From Humulus lupulus (Eukaryota > Streptophyta > Magnoliopsida > Rosales > Cannabaceae), in the NCBI RefSeq assembly GCF_963169125.1, contig NC_084800.1, positions 52,932,866-52,996,865 on the forward strand: 64,000 nt of DNA, in the 5' to 3' direction. The position numbers were made by a program, and so were the translations under genes. Every line of letters begins with the position of its first letter. The stretch's first letter is position 1. This document shows, in pieces, positions 1-12,408 of the stretch. The notes below the pieces were generated by a model, which saw only the letters and a program-made list of their open reading frames with translations, was not told the DNA's origin and made no database searches.

Positions 1-61
1 ATATAACAACGGTTTTTTAAAAAAATAAGAGAGAGAAGAAAAATAAAAAACCCTCAGTTAC

Positions 62-2683
62 CTGTTCAATGATAAATCCCATAACTCCTGTAAAAATGAT
101 CAATTTGACAAGTTGACGAAAGACCCAACCCTTTCGAATGTATGCTGTACGAGGATAGCTTGGCTGTAAAGAAAATGCATCATATAAAACCAATTCAATT
201 AGAAACAAAAATTATTAACAAGTATTACAAAATACTAATACAGAAAAACTCGTCAAATAATTCAATCTTCACATATCTATTTTAGAAACTAATATGTAAA
301 TAATAATAAAAAATCATCAAGATGGAAGACCCCCCTCTAATAATGAGATTAAATTCCAATACCTGGTAACATAATGTTGGAGCAACCATGAAATATGCCA
401 AGCTTTTGAGGCTAACATTGTAATTGTAATCTACATTCAAAGAACTTAGTAGAACTTCTCCCTGTATAAACAAAATTATTCTTTTCTTCAGCCTTTTGTT
501 TTCAGTAATATACAAGTAGGAAAATTTCTTTTAGCTCAAATTATGGATTGAATACCTTTTCAATTAATCTGGAAAGTGCTCTCATATCATAATTTGAATG
601 CGCATAAGAGACCAGCTTTAACCACACAATACAGGCCAACATTATCAGCGCATAACCAGAAAGTACAGCTGAATCACACCTGCATTTCATTGATTCAATA
701 AAGTATTTTCACTATCGTCCCTGTCTTGTAAAATCTCTATGTAAAACATGTAATTAATTAAATGTACTGACTTATTCTTTCCAGTAATCCACTACAGATA
801 ATCTCCGGAAGGGGTACATAATACATGGACAAACTCTAACAGAAGGTTTAAATACTAGAGAATGAAAGGTGTAATCACATTCAACATACAAGCAAGAATT
901 AACTGACCTGAGAATAACAAAAACTGGACACAGAATTGCTGTGGTGCTAATAATCACATGAAGAAAAACAACAACCTGTAATATTAAAATACACAATCAA
1001 ATTTAAACATATCTTGGAAACTAAAAAAGTAGTGCGTAGAAACGATAGATATGGCACTAACATTGAATATCTAGTCCTTTCCTTTTCTGTTTCTTTCAAA
1101 GCAAAATTCTATTATTAAAGTCCAATTGACAAGATAAAGAATTGTGTGCAGAAATTTTATCAAAGTAGTTAGAACTGATCACTCACAGGCTCATTTATGT
1201 ACTTTTTCTGAACGAGCTTCTCAACTGTATAAGCGGCAAGCGGGAACAGTGGAAGAGTAAGACTGCATATAACAGAAATGCAGAAAAACATCGGGTCAAA
1301 TGATACTAAACTAAACTAAAAGCCCTGAGTCATTAACATTAATTATATAATTCTCGACCCAAAAGCCAAAGGCAAATGTCATGAAATTAGTACCAACACA
1401 TAAAAAGGGGCCAATCGCGCCACGATGTTGAACTAAACCAAAAGCCAGATTTGATTAACCAACCATACTGCAACAACAATTAGAAGACGTGCACATAAAT
1501 GTAGTTAGGCCTAAGTTCACATGTTTTAGCAAAGAAATCACAGTCCAAAATCAATAAAGTTATTCCAACGAGAAATAAGCCTGCATAGACCTTTACAATT
1601 AGGAAAGTCACGTTGACATATTTTAGTCGTCATATAACTGTACAAGTGAAATATGGAGACAAACCTTCATCAAATTCTCAATAATGAGTCTACTGTTCAC
1701 AGCAACAAGTACTACTATACAAAGGTTGAAAAGACCAGCATGGCTCTGCCAAAAAATTAACATAATAAGTCAGCAATCCCTCCATCCAAATTCAACAGAA
1801 TGCAAACTAGTAATGCTTAAGAAACTCATTTTCCATAGCAGCATCGCTGAACTCGTTGAACTTAACGCTTCTTAACTCATTTTTTAACATTAAAAAAAAC
1901 TCATTATTTAATAAAAACACCATGCAACTACTAATTTGTATTTACAAAACCCAACACACAGAAGTTTATATAGAACATGCATTCGTAACATTTTGGCGAA
2001 ATCATTCATTCATTCATGCATTTATTTGTACCACCATCAAAATATAAACGTGAAATAAAATTAAAACAACTATACTCGAATGGTAGTAAGTCTTCCCCCT
2101 AAACCCCAAGAATTCAAATTCTCCCCCATTCAATCTAACTTCTATGAATTTTTAGAATTCAAGTTTGACGAAACTTCTTCTCTAATGACAGTCTTTTATT
2201 CGGGGGGGAAAAATAACAAAGTGAAACCTGTCTGAAGATGGCATCGGAGCTCAAAGGGCTCTCCTTAACTCTACGATGAGCCGGAGCCGACGGCCGGTAA
2301 GCGAATTTCATAGCCGAGAAGTCAAGTCCTTGATCCTCACCATTGCGAACCTTTTCCGGGCTCTCCTTCGTATCAGTGGCGTCCTTGGCCAAGTCCACGG
2401 GGCCATCGACGGCGGGAATCCGATCCCCGTCGTTGTCGCTGACGCGCCCGACGGAAGAGACATCACTAGCCGAGTCAGCAACCAAGTCCTTAAGCGAATT
2501 ATCGGTGTCGAGAGGAAGAGGAGAGCTGGTACCGGAACTAGAATTGGATGGAGCTCCTGTAACGCCGGCGTTAGGCCTCCTCCGAATCGAGGAGACGTTG
2601 AGATCTGAAACGGTGTTGTGATTAGTGGCCATGGAGGTGGTAACCGTGGTACCTACGCTTTCAGGCGAATCTGAAATCGCCAT
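62..2683 (-). CDS. DGAT1: Diacylglycerol O-acyltransferase 1 (DGAT1), exons 1-8, 3' part off the left edge
   Basis: Membrane-bound MBOAT enzyme of the endoplasmic reticulum that transfers an acyl group from acyl-CoA to diacylglycerol, the last step of triacylglycerol synthesis. I built the exons by matching plant DGAT1 and checking GT/AG and phase: 2228-2683, 1665-1745, 1394-1467, 1187-1262, 908-975, 556-679, 363-461 and 62-163. They join without a break to 360 codons (plants have about 500-530). Exon 1 is an acidic, Ser-rich, low-complexity N-terminus ending in the plant hallmark YRPSAPAHRR...ESPLSSDAIF (about residues 129-150). Exons 2-6 encode hydrophobic membrane segments. Exons 7-8 carry SLKSLAYFMVAPTLCYQPSY and RKGW, the conserved fatty-acyl/acyl-CoA region. 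The catalytic His and the FYxDWWN motif would lie left of the window. The ATG at 2683 is the first in frame and gives the usual MA(I)xDS-like start. Exon structure and phases agree with Arabidopsis DGAT1. No disabling change is seen. Confidence 0.95.
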
Positions 2684-2882
2684 TAAAAGCAGAGCACCAA
2701 AAGCTTAAAAGATAAGATACAGAGAGTTTTGATTGGAAAGTGCAGAGCGAAAATAATCATCAAAAGAAATCCTCCATTGACAACCAAAACAGTTTAATTC
2801 GTTTAAAGGAAACCCAGAGAAATATCTTGCGAGTGGCGGTGAATCTATATAAAAATATATTGTGTATATTGTATAACCTCTT

Positions 2883-2930
<48 letters not shown>
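2684..2930 (-). promoter_or_regulatory. DGAT1 5' leader and proximal promoter
   Basis: Upstream of the DGAT1 start, read on the minus strand, there is a leader of roughly 130 bases preceded by two TATA-like stretches: one around 2846-2858 and one at the TA run near 2883-2894. Immediately beyond is a long CT tract (GA on the plus strand). I cannot place the transcription start exactly; the 2846-2858 box would put it near 2815-2820. Confidence 0.45.
2883..2929. repeat. Compound (TA)n(GA)n microsatellite
   Basis: About six TA dinucleotides run directly into about seventeen uninterrupted GA dinucleotides. The tract sits about 200-250 bases upstream of the DGAT1 start codon, inside its likely promoter, so its length may vary between individuals and may matter for expression. 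Confidence 0.95.
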
Positions 2931-2932
<2 letters not shown>

Positions 2933-3709
2933 GTTAAGAACGGGAGAGACAGAATGTGGAGGTGAGGTGGGCCTTGGCTCATTGGCTGGAGACAGAAACC
3001 GTGTGTGACCGTTAGGCTATTGGCTATAGCCTCTAACTCAGACTATTATATTTGTATGTAAGGTAAATAATTTTGTATTAATTGATAAATAACATATAAA
3101 ACGTTGTATATAGGTATAGTAAAGGGTAAGTAACAAAATCTGCCATTTTTTGTTTTGGTGTAGGTAAGGTATCTAACAAAATCTATTTACCATTTAACAT
3201 ATTATTTCTAAATCACAGTTTAAATGTTAAAATTATTTAATTAGAAAAGTGGCCGAATATTCTCACTTCATTAATTCTCTGAGAAGTTTAGACAAAGAAA
3301 TTGATATATGTTAATCAAACATAAAAATTTTAGAACAACTGTAAAAATGTATTTAAACTGAAGGCAACAAGAACTATCCGTGATAATACTAATACTTCAA
3401 TTTGGAAAATCATTAAAGTACATGCATCACAAAAATAACCAAACCTAAGAATAGAACTATATAAAATTTTCTATGTAATTGAATTCTAAACTGTTTAGAG
3501 AAAATGCCTAATATTCTCCGTTTAAATTATATGGTTGGGTGTTTTTTTTTTTGAAAAAAATAGTTAATTAACCTTAGTACTAAAATATAAGATGGTCGAC
3601 ATTAAATTTAATGTTATTTTAGTTGATTAAATATGATGTTGACTTCATAACAAATATATAATTATTAAACTCAAAAGGGCCGCATACCCACGTAATAACA
3701 GCTTAAATA
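2931..3709. other. Gene-free AT-rich DNA upstream of DGAT1
   Basis: No reading frame with a recognisable product and no RNA gene is seen. The sequence is AT-rich with short homopolymers. Confidence 0.6.
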
Positions 3710-4075
3710 CATGTTTATATATTTTTTTATTACGTGTTTTGTCTCATTACTTATTTGGATATTGTATTTTGATAAATTACTTTTTGGATCCTATGTTTTA
3801 TAAAATGATTAAAATAGAACTCTAAACTTAATTTTGGTCAATGTTTTCTCAACTAAAATCACAAATAATTTACCAAACTAACAATTCAGAATAAAAATAA
3901 AAGCATTCTACTTAAAAAATTTGTTGTTATATTCAATTTTTTCTTCATCAAAATTGAGTTTAGAATTCTATTTTAATTATTTTATAAAACATAGAGTCCA
4001 AAAAATAATTTGTCAAAATACAAAATCCATATAGATAATTAGACAAAATACAAAAACCAAACAAATATAAACCCG
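3710..4075. repeat. Foldback MITE with long imperfect terminal inverted repeats
   Basis: The left arm (about 3710-3840) is repeated in reverse complement at about 3945-4075, at roughly 80 % identity by eye and with few gaps; both arms contain a copy of CTATGTTTTATAAAAT. A possible 6-bp direct repeat TAAATA flanks the element (3704-3709 and 4076-4081), but in such AT-rich DNA this could be chance. There is no coding capacity. Superfamily not assigned. Confidence 0.7.
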
Positions 4076-4550
4076 TAAATATATTTAATAATTTTGATTG
4101 GTTGAGATTACATCATTGCCATGTATCGGACATATTGATACACCATGCTTCCACCGACCGACTTATCCCCACGCTTGCATCTTCTATTAGATTAGGATTC
4201 GGATTGGGATGAAATTTCTATTTTCTTGGTTTGGAATGGAAAACTAGTAAGATAAATTTATATCTCTTCTATATAAAATATGTGTGCATAAATTTTTGGT
4301 TTTAATAAATTTTTTTATTAATTTTAATAAAATATTCTAAATATCTAAAAAAATTATACTTTTTAAATTAATTAAAAATAAATATTTATTAATATAAATT
4401 CAAATATTATAAAATATTATTCGATAATTATTAATTGTATTAATATAAATTTAAATGTTATAAAATATTATTATAATAATATATTATAATATGTTATATA
4501 TTATTATAATAATATTTAATACAAAATTAAATATTTAATAATTATATTAA

Positions 4551-4930
4551 GGGAATATACTTATTTGGTACCCTATGTTTTTGCAAAATATCATTTTGGT
4601 ACCCTCTGTTTTCAATAATGCTCATATGGTACCCTGTATTTTAAAATCGTACATATTTGGTACCCTAAACTCATATTTGATGGATAAAATTTTGTCAATA
4701 TGATCAAACATCATTAGTTATATGTAATTATGTAATTAAATTTAAATTTGTAACTTACATAATTGACAGCAATTTGATTAAATTGACAAAATTTTATGTA
4801 TCAAATCTGAGTATAGGGTATCAAATATGTACGATTTTAAAATACAGGGTACCATATGAGCATTATTGAAAACAGAGGATACTAAAATGATACTTTGCAA
4901 AAACATAAAGTACCAAATGAGTATATTCCC
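4551..4930. mobile_element. Mutator-like MITE (MULE-MITE), 380 bp
   Basis: Near-perfect terminal inverted repeats of about 150 bases begin GGGAATATAC at the left end and GTATATTCCC at the right end. The element is flanked by an exact 9-bp direct repeat TTATATTAA (4542-4550 and 4931-4939), the duplication length typical of Mutator-superfamily insertion. There is no coding capacity. It is inserted in the left arm of the larger inverted repeat. Confidence 0.88.
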
Positions 4931-5003
4931 TTATATTAATATAAATTCATATGTTATATAATATTATTATTACAATAATATATAATACATAATAAGTATA
5001 TTA

Positions 5004-5642
5004 TGTTACATCCAAATTTTGAGATTAAATAAATAGCCTCAAAATGTAGGTTCGCAAAGAATAAGCTCGGGATTGACAAGTATTAGCGTACAATTGTACA
5101 AATTGTCAAAAGGTTCAAGATCTGCTATTAGTGCTCGAGCATGAGTTGCAAGTGACAATTGGAATGATAAGTTCAAGGCTATGAGTGATCTCGAAAGCAC
5201 GTTTAAGCAACGTTCAAGCTCGATGACGCGTTTACCACATGGAAAAGCTCTTAGGAAATCCCTATTCCTTTGGGATTAGTTAAGACCATGTGTCAAATCA
5301 CTAATTTTATGGGATCTTTATTTTAATGCATTTATAGTTGTATTATTATGGTTGTTCAAATATTTATTTGAATTTAAATACTTGATTGTAACTTCCTTAA
5401 ATTAGGGGAAGATATTATTGTAATCAGGTCTATAAATAGCTTAGATCTGATCATTTGTACTATGAAGACTACTAAATTGCTTTCACTTGAAGCTTTTGCA
5501 CAAAGTTCATGATAACAGTAACTCGTGGACGTAGGCAGATGATAACTGCTGAACCACGTTAAAAATCTCTTGTTTCTTCGTTTATTCGTAGTTAATTGTT
5601 TATTGCTCTACATAATTAAGTTGACGAAAAACAGCGTCAACA
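5004..5642. repeat. Probable solo LTR
   Basis: A 639-bp segment starts TGTT and ends AACA. It contains a plant-LTR-like R/U5 stretch (CTCGTGGA... then TGAACCACGT) that also occurs in the LTRs of the Tat element at 20449. The flanks TATTA and CATTA match at four of five positions, consistent with a degraded 5-bp target duplication. No internal region or second LTR is present nearby, so it is best explained as a solo LTR left by LTR-LTR recombination. Confidence 0.65.
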
Positions 5643-6605
5643 CATTATATATAAGTGTCGTATGTGTATAAATAGTATGACTGTGTAACTAAATAATAAA
5701 TTAGAATAACATTTGATCTTCAATCAAGAATAAAGAAGTTTCTTCTCCAATCATTAAGTGTTTGATTTCAATAATATCATGAATGTTTTGTACCTTAAAT
5801 AAGGTAGTTCTAAAATGTTATCATATTATTTAAAAAAAAAAACATAAACAGTGTTTAAGTTAAATTTTTCTTTTAATATATTTATATCATTCTTTTATAT
5901 ATAATATTATTTATTTATTTAAAATTTGTATGATAATCATAAAAAATTAATAATTTTTTTAAATAAAATTAAGCAAACATGCATATTGCACGTTTGCTTA
6001 GTTTTATTTATAGAATTTATTAATTATTTTTATTAAATTTATGTTAATGTCATATAAATTTCAAATAAATATCCTATTTTAATTAAATAATTTATTTCTA
6101 GTTTTTGAATTTGGGAGTGATAACAAGAGATTATATATTATATGTTTGATGTAATACTAAATATTATACGTGAATTTTAAATTTAAGTTTCTTGCTAGTT
6201 TTTTTTAAAAAGTAATTTATTGCTAATTGACAGATTATATTATATATTTAATATGATATTATTATAATAAGTAAGTTTAAGTTTAATGAAATTTGATTTT
6301 AAGTTATAAAATTTATGATTTTATTATTTTTAAATAATTATTATGGTAAAATATCTAAAAAATATTATATTTTAATTTGTTTAATTATTTATTATTTTTA
6401 AATTATTATTATTATTATAAAATATCTCAAAAATATCTTATTTTAATTATTTATTTTATTTATGTTTAAATGTTTACAAACTGCCGTTAAGTATATGAAT
6501 ATTTTGTTAAATATAAAAATATTCCGTTAAAATTAACATTAAAAGAATAAAAAATCGTTAAAACCAAGAATTTCCGTTATATACACACTTATTATATAGA
6601 AGAGA

Positions 6606-9396
6606 TATATATATATATATATATTGATTAATCAATAAAAACTTATAATTGTTTTAGCATTACTTTGGGATTATAAAGCATAAGGTTGTGTTTGAATGAG
6701 ATTGGAGTGGATAATTTTTATCATGTACTTTTGTTATGAAATTAGAGAGGATATTGTAAAAATTAATCAAACATTCAAAACAATCCCCTTTATTTGGGAT
6801 AATTTAATCACATTGAAAAAATTGAGATTATTTTATCTTATCCAAACTCTATCTCCATAAAAAAATCATCATTTAGTATTCAACTTGTTTTCTTCTAATT
6901 TGTTGTTGACAAATACGCAACCCATTTATTCTTTTGTATTTTTTCTTGAAATATTTGTAATCATATCCATTCATATTATTAAAAAAATATAAACTATTGC
7001 GTTATAATATAGTATATTGTGACAAAATTTCAAACTTTTAGATTATATAAAGTAGAAGTAAAGTTGTATATAAAATTGTACTAAAATAATAAATAAAAAT
7101 TTGACACTACTAAAATAATAGTGTAGTGATTAGGACGTTTGTCAATAGTTTTTTCTACCTATTAATAATTCAATTTAACATTATTAATCAATTGGACTAA
7201 TTCACATATGCTTTTTTGTTTTTTTAGAAAAATCTTTATTTATGATGGAGAAACTACGAATTTAAAAGATATTTTATTTATTTTTAATAATATTGGTATT
7301 ATTGCGAATGAAAGATATATATGAGATTTGTAAAATAAATAATAATATGTGTACCAAAAATTTGCATCTAAACATTACATACAATGACGTGGCAGTGCTT
7401 TTTAAAAAAGTAGGTTCCAGTTTTAATAAATGTAATTAGCTAAGCTGATCTTCTACATCACTGTGTGTAAAATTTATGTGTATATTTTGTATGCACGTAT
7501 CATTACTATTATAAAATAAACCACAACTTTTAATATCCTAAATATGGCTCAAATAGGCAAAGATAGATTTTGTCAGAGTTGTACAAAATGTATTTGAAAA
7601 ATTGAGACATAGAAAATATCATGTGATGGGTTGTTTCCAAAAAATAAAAGAAGAATTAATTTTAGAACTGCAAAAACATATTTCCTTAATTATGAATTAA
7701 GAATGTAATGTGACATTAATAGAAACATTGGGGTGCAAATGAAATGGTTAATAATTCAAATGCGTCACTTTTTTATGGAGTTTTAGTTTTTTCACCTTGT
7801 TTGAGTATGGGTTTCTTTCAGCTTGTGTTGACTATGCTTTTTTATCTTGATTTAATATATTACACACGAAAAATAAATTAAAGACGGCTACATTTTGTAG
7901 AGAAATACTTGTAGTGGTTTATTCAAAAAATGACAAAAACAAGTCATAGAAAAGTAACTATAATAGTGACTTATTTAATTTTATTGTAAAAATCTTTTTT
8001 TTCCTCAAACTAACACTATTTGTGAGTGCGTATTTTGTGCATTCACTCATGACTCTTTTATTGTAGATCTCTTTCTTAGTTTTTTATATCGAAAAAAAAA
8101 ATTCCAAGCAACATGTTTCCTCATAAGTTGCAACATGTCGCACAATACCCACAAAACTCAGGAGTTGATCAGTTTTCATGCGTTTTTCACACCAATTCAA
8201 AGGAGGATCAATAAGGAAATTTTTGTTGATTAGGGCACAACCAAAAGACAAAAAGAAAAAGAGACACAATTTGAACAGTGAGAAATACAATTGAGATAAT
8301 TAAATAACAAATTTCAAGAGTTTTCAATGTTCTTCTACATCTTTGTTCTTCTACATGTATTTCTTTTAGATTATTTGATATTATTAAGTTTATGAACCAC
8401 ATCATAATTAATTAATTATTAATTACAAGAGTTTAAATGGAACTCTTATTATAAATTTTTTTATTATACGACTTAGTAAGAAGTTAATATGAGAATTATT
8501 ACTTAATAGAAGAACATTTAAATAATTCGACCGCACATAAAAGAATAACAAGCATTTATCTAATTAACGAATGGGGAAATATCATGCCACATCATCTAAA
8601 AATAATGAATTTAAAAAATAATATAAATGAAATTGAAACATTCCCGAAATCACCAATTATCCATTTTTTTGAGTTTTGAAAAGTAACATTTTAATTACTT
8701 ATAATAGTAATAAATTAACAATTTGTTACTTTTTCACAAAAAATAAATAAATTCTTAGAACATATTATTTCATATACATTTAAATAATAAGTATTTTTTT
8801 AGGTTATTTTACATATTTTTATCTTTATCTTCAAACTTATTTTAAAAACTAATAAATTACACTAAAATATAACAAATTATTATATATCTTATCATCAAAA
8901 ATTATTTTTAATTTACTACATAGTAACTTTTTTATTAAAAAGTTTTTAATTCACTTTTTATTACTAATGTAATTTACATATAAATAATACTATTTTTTTT
9001 AAACAAAAAATAAACTTACAAATTAATTTCGCATTATTATAAAAATACACATTTTGCTTTTTCTTATGAAATTTGTTTAGCCAAATAGTTATTTTTTAAA
9101 AGCAAAGTAGAAAAGAAACATTTTAGGTAACAAAATATAAAAGAAACTAAATTATTACTCTTAATTTCGGTCATCTACTCTTGAGCCCTTGAGCCCAAAA
9201 CGACCATCGATGTTGCCAAAATTTTGTTTTAAGTTTTGAAGAAGAAGACGGAGAGAAATAGATAGATTTGAAGAAAGAAAAATAAAAACTTTGTTTTACA
9301 TAATGGTTAGGAAAATAAAATAGGTGAAAAAACGTTCAATTAAAGTTTCAAGACTTGCCTAAACAAATTCCAAATTTCTCTACTAAAAATAACTCA
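6606..9396. other. Gene-free AT-rich intergenic DNA between DGAT1 and eIF4A
   Basis: A short (TA)n microsatellite lies at about 6604-6623. The rest is very AT-rich with many homopolymers and no reading frame with a recognisable product. The last about 100-200 bases are the likely 3' untranslated region of the eIF4A gene read on the minus strand; no clear AATAAA signal was identified. Confidence 0.6.
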
Positions 9397-11325
9397 TTAC
9401 AGGAGATCAGCAACATTTGAAGGCAGCTCCTCGATCAAAACATTATAGAACTTCTGGATGTCAGAGACCATCCTGTCATCGTCGGTTGTTATGAAGTTGA
9501 TTGCCACACCTTTCCTTCCGAACCTTCCACTACGTCCAATACGATGGAGATAGTTCTCGGGCTGAGTTGGGAGATCATAGTTTATGACAAGTGAGACTTG
9601 TTGCACATCAATACCGCGAGCCAAGAGATCCGTAGTGATCAAAACACGGGAAGACCCAGATCGGAATTCACGCATAATAATGTCTCTGGTATTCTGGTCC
9701 ATGTCTCCGTGGGTGGCAGACACTGTGTGGTCTCGGCTCCTCATCTTGTCAGTCAGCCAGTCTACCTTGCGTCGGGTGTTGACGAAAATGACACTCTGAG
9801 TAATGGCCAAGGTCTCGTAAAGATCACACAGGGTTTCAAATTTCCAATCCTCCTTGTCGACATTGACATAGAATTGCTTAATACCCTCAAGGGTAAGCTC
9901 ATCACGCTTAACAAGAATCCTCACTGGATTGTTCATGAACTTCCTGGTGATCTCCAGAGCTTCAGGGGGCATCGTAGCAGAAAATACCCCAACCTGGATC
10001 TTGCTTGGGAGAAGCTGGAAAATGTCATAGATCTGAAAACAACAGAATAAAGAATGAACAACCGTACTCACATCATAAAAAGTATATTTTAGTAAAGGAA
10101 CTAATACGGCTATGGTGTTTTTCTAATGAAAAGAGAAGTCACTAAGACATTGAAATAAACTGGCAGCCTACATAAGCTATCAATCCAAACAAACATCAAG
10201 AGTTGCAAAAAATTACTTGGCATGCACAAAACTATGCATATTTTCATTAATCTCATAATCTATTTTCAACCTCATTCAGAAGCCTTGAAAGAATTCACAG
10301 TAAGAAAATTACTTGTTAACCTAGATAAAATAAAGACATAAAAATAAATTATGGGTTGAAAGTTAACCTGATCTTTGAACCCTCTTGAAAGCATTTCATC
10401 AGCCTCATCCAAAACAAACATTTTTATGTAATCAGGACGAAGAGACTGTCTCCTCAGCATGTCAAAAACACGACCTGGAGTGCCAACGACAACATGAACC
10501 CCACTTGACAATATGCGCTGGTCTTCCCGAACACTTGTGCCACCAACACAGGCATGCACCTTCACACCAAGATAGTCTCCAAGAGCACGCATGACCTTCT
10601 CAATCTGTTGAGCAAGTTCACGAGTTGGTGCAAGCACCAAACCCTGGCATTCGGTCAAGTCATAGTCAAGCTGTTGCAAGACACCAGAGCAGAAAGTTGC
10701 TGTCTTTCCAGTTCCAGATTGAGCTTGTTGTATGACATCAAGACCCTTGCAGAAGGGAACAATTCCCCTTTGTTGAATAGCTGAGGGTTTTTCAAAACCT
10801 ACAGTTATCATTCACAAGGTCAGAAACACAATGGCTATAATATGCGCTCAAAATTATTAATTTCATGTCATATAATAATGAAATATCAATCATGATACAT
10901 AATTCCTGAAATAGAGCAGTTAGAAGTCAATCCAATCAGAAGGCAATTGAATCCCACTGTAATGTTCATCAACATATCATCAAGAAGATATTTAATTGAG
11001 CAAGAAAAAAAAAAAACAAAAAGCTATACAGACCATAAGCATAAATGCCCCTAAGAAGGTTCTCTTTCAAACCCATAGCATCAAAGCTATCGCAAACTTC
11101 GTCATATGATTTAAAGAAATCATCCTGTCCATCAAGTCTATAAAATAGATCCATACAACAAGAGAAACCAAATTAGAAAATCATTTCAACCACTTATAAA
11201 AGCAACCTTGTAACGCAAAATCAATAAAGTACAGTATTAAAGAGATGCAATTCTTACAACTCAGTCATCTTGGCATCATACTGACGTGCATCAAACTGTG
11301 ATCCTTCTGGTGCTAATCCCGCCAT
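9397..11325 (-). CDS. EIF4A: Eukaryotic initiation factor 4A (DEAD-box RNA helicase), complete
   Basis: ATP-dependent RNA helicase of the cytosolic eIF4F cap-binding complex; it unwinds mRNA leaders for ribosome scanning. Four coding exons, 11258-11325, 11034-11137, 10368-10798 and 9397-10032, join in phase with GT/AG borders to 412 residues (plant eIF4A is about 413). All helicase motifs are visible in order: Q motif [10 protein letters not shown] (about 58-67), motif I AQSGTGKT (83-90), PTRELA (about 115), GG and TPGR, DEAD (188-191), SAT (219-221), VIFVNT, RGID and HRIGRSGR. The N-terminus [17 protein letters not shown] and the C-terminus SNVADLL are those of cytosolic plant eIF4A, not the exon-junction paralogue eIF4AIII. 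The ATG at 11325 lies only two bases after the leader-intron acceptor. No disabling change is seen. Confidence 0.97.
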
Positions 11326-12250
11326 GACTGATAAATGAGCAAGAATAATGAGTAGATGGTAAATCACTATCAAATATTTTGTATATGATAATAAATTCGC
11401 ATAACTGAACCACAAAAAATAAAAATAAAAAGAGCATACAGAGAAAGGTGACAAAATGTAACAAAAAGAAAAGGTGAAATTTATAATCTGTTCCAAGAGT
11501 TTAGAAAACTAAGAAGCCTAATGATGCCACTCAGTAACTTAATTAATGGCAACCCGACCTGAAATCACAAACCTAAAAGAGTATTCATACACTAACTAAT
11601 CAGAGTCTGATTAAGACTACTGCTTCAAATAAAATATATACATATATATATATATATATAAATTAAGAGTCTTACACTAGTAAAACTCCTGCAATCCCAA
11701 TAACTATAACCCCGCATAGCGAAATTTTATCCTCAATAATTTAATTAAAAAAACACACAATTTAACTCCCAAATATCAATACATTAAAAACTAAATAGAC
11801 CCTTAAAGCGAAAAATCAAATTTGTAAGCTAAAGGAGACACTGAAGCTGAAAGGCTAAAACTGAAACCCCCAAACCCTAAAGAGCGTAATTACAACATAA
11901 TACAGGGGGTAGGAATACTGAACGAATGAGCTTTTAAACCTCCAATAACCTATCTACATATTTCAAGAGAATATGTGAGAAGATAGAATAAATCATGAAA
12001 CAAAAAACATTACAAACTACAGATCGATTGAAAATAAAGAAAGAAAGAAAAAAAAAAGACGAAAGCTACTACGGACCTGAAGATAACGATGAAGAACTTG
12101 AACTAGTAAAAGTTGAACAAGCTAAGAGATAGAGAAGAGAGATCGAAAATAGCGGTTTAGGGTTTTTTTTCCCAAACTCCTCGGATCGACCTCGGAGTTG
12201 AGAAAAAAAAAAAGAGGTGGAGGAAGTGAGTGACTTGAGGGTTTTGAGAA
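11326..12250 (-). promoter_or_regulatory. eIF4A 5' leader with intron and proximal promoter
   Basis: On the minus strand a non-coding first exon (about 12077 to 12240) ends CTTCAG and is followed by donor GTCCGT. The acceptor TTTATCAG ends at 11328, leaving TC and then ATG. This gives a leader intron 11328-12076 (749 bases). The leader is rich in CT. A TATA-like TTTAATAA stretch at about 12262-12270 is a weak candidate. Leader introns close to the ATG are common in highly expressed plant translation genes. Confidence 0.65.
12157..12165 (-). promoter_or_regulatory. Telo-box (AAACCCTAA) in the eIF4A leader/promoter
   Basis: An exact AAACCCTAA on the minus strand lies in the non-coding first exon or just at the transcription start of eIF4A. 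Telo-boxes are a known feature of plant promoters for translation-machinery genes. The function here is inferred from position only. Confidence 0.55.
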
Positions 12251-12408
12251 GAGAAAGAAGAGGGTTATTAAATTGAATCTTTTCAAGTTTCCGAAACTAC
12301 CCCTGGGTTGTAGAAACCGACTCGGCTCGAATTAGCACTTATCGAAATAGACCCGGAGGAGCCACGTGTTAGAATTTGTTTGGTGGAGCAATTCAATAAA
12401 TAATTTTT

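Larger units (their letters stand above)
4264..6605. repeat. Large inverted repeat (foldback) with its left arm interrupted by two insertions
   Basis: Both outer ends read inward as TCTCTTCTATATAA followed by a related GTGTG-containing stretch (from 4264 on plus, from 6605 on minus). The centre, about 5960-6001, is a near-palindrome around GCAAACATGCATATTGCACG whose similarity continues for at least 70 bases outward on each side. After removing the MITE at 4551-4930 and the LTR at 5004-5642 the two arms are of similar length (about 620-690 bases). The TCTC ends and 3' hairpin resemble Helitron termini, but no CTRRT end is present, so the class stays open. Confidence 0.5.

Noticed and set aside
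2276..2621. Plus-strand frames of 92-110 codons opposite DGAT1 exon 1
   Set aside because: Antisense shadows of the DGAT1 N-terminal exon.
4264..6605. Helitron call
   Set aside because: The TCTC-type ends and hairpin are suggestive, but no CTRRT terminus or A/T insertion site could be confirmed and the structure is an inverted repeat.
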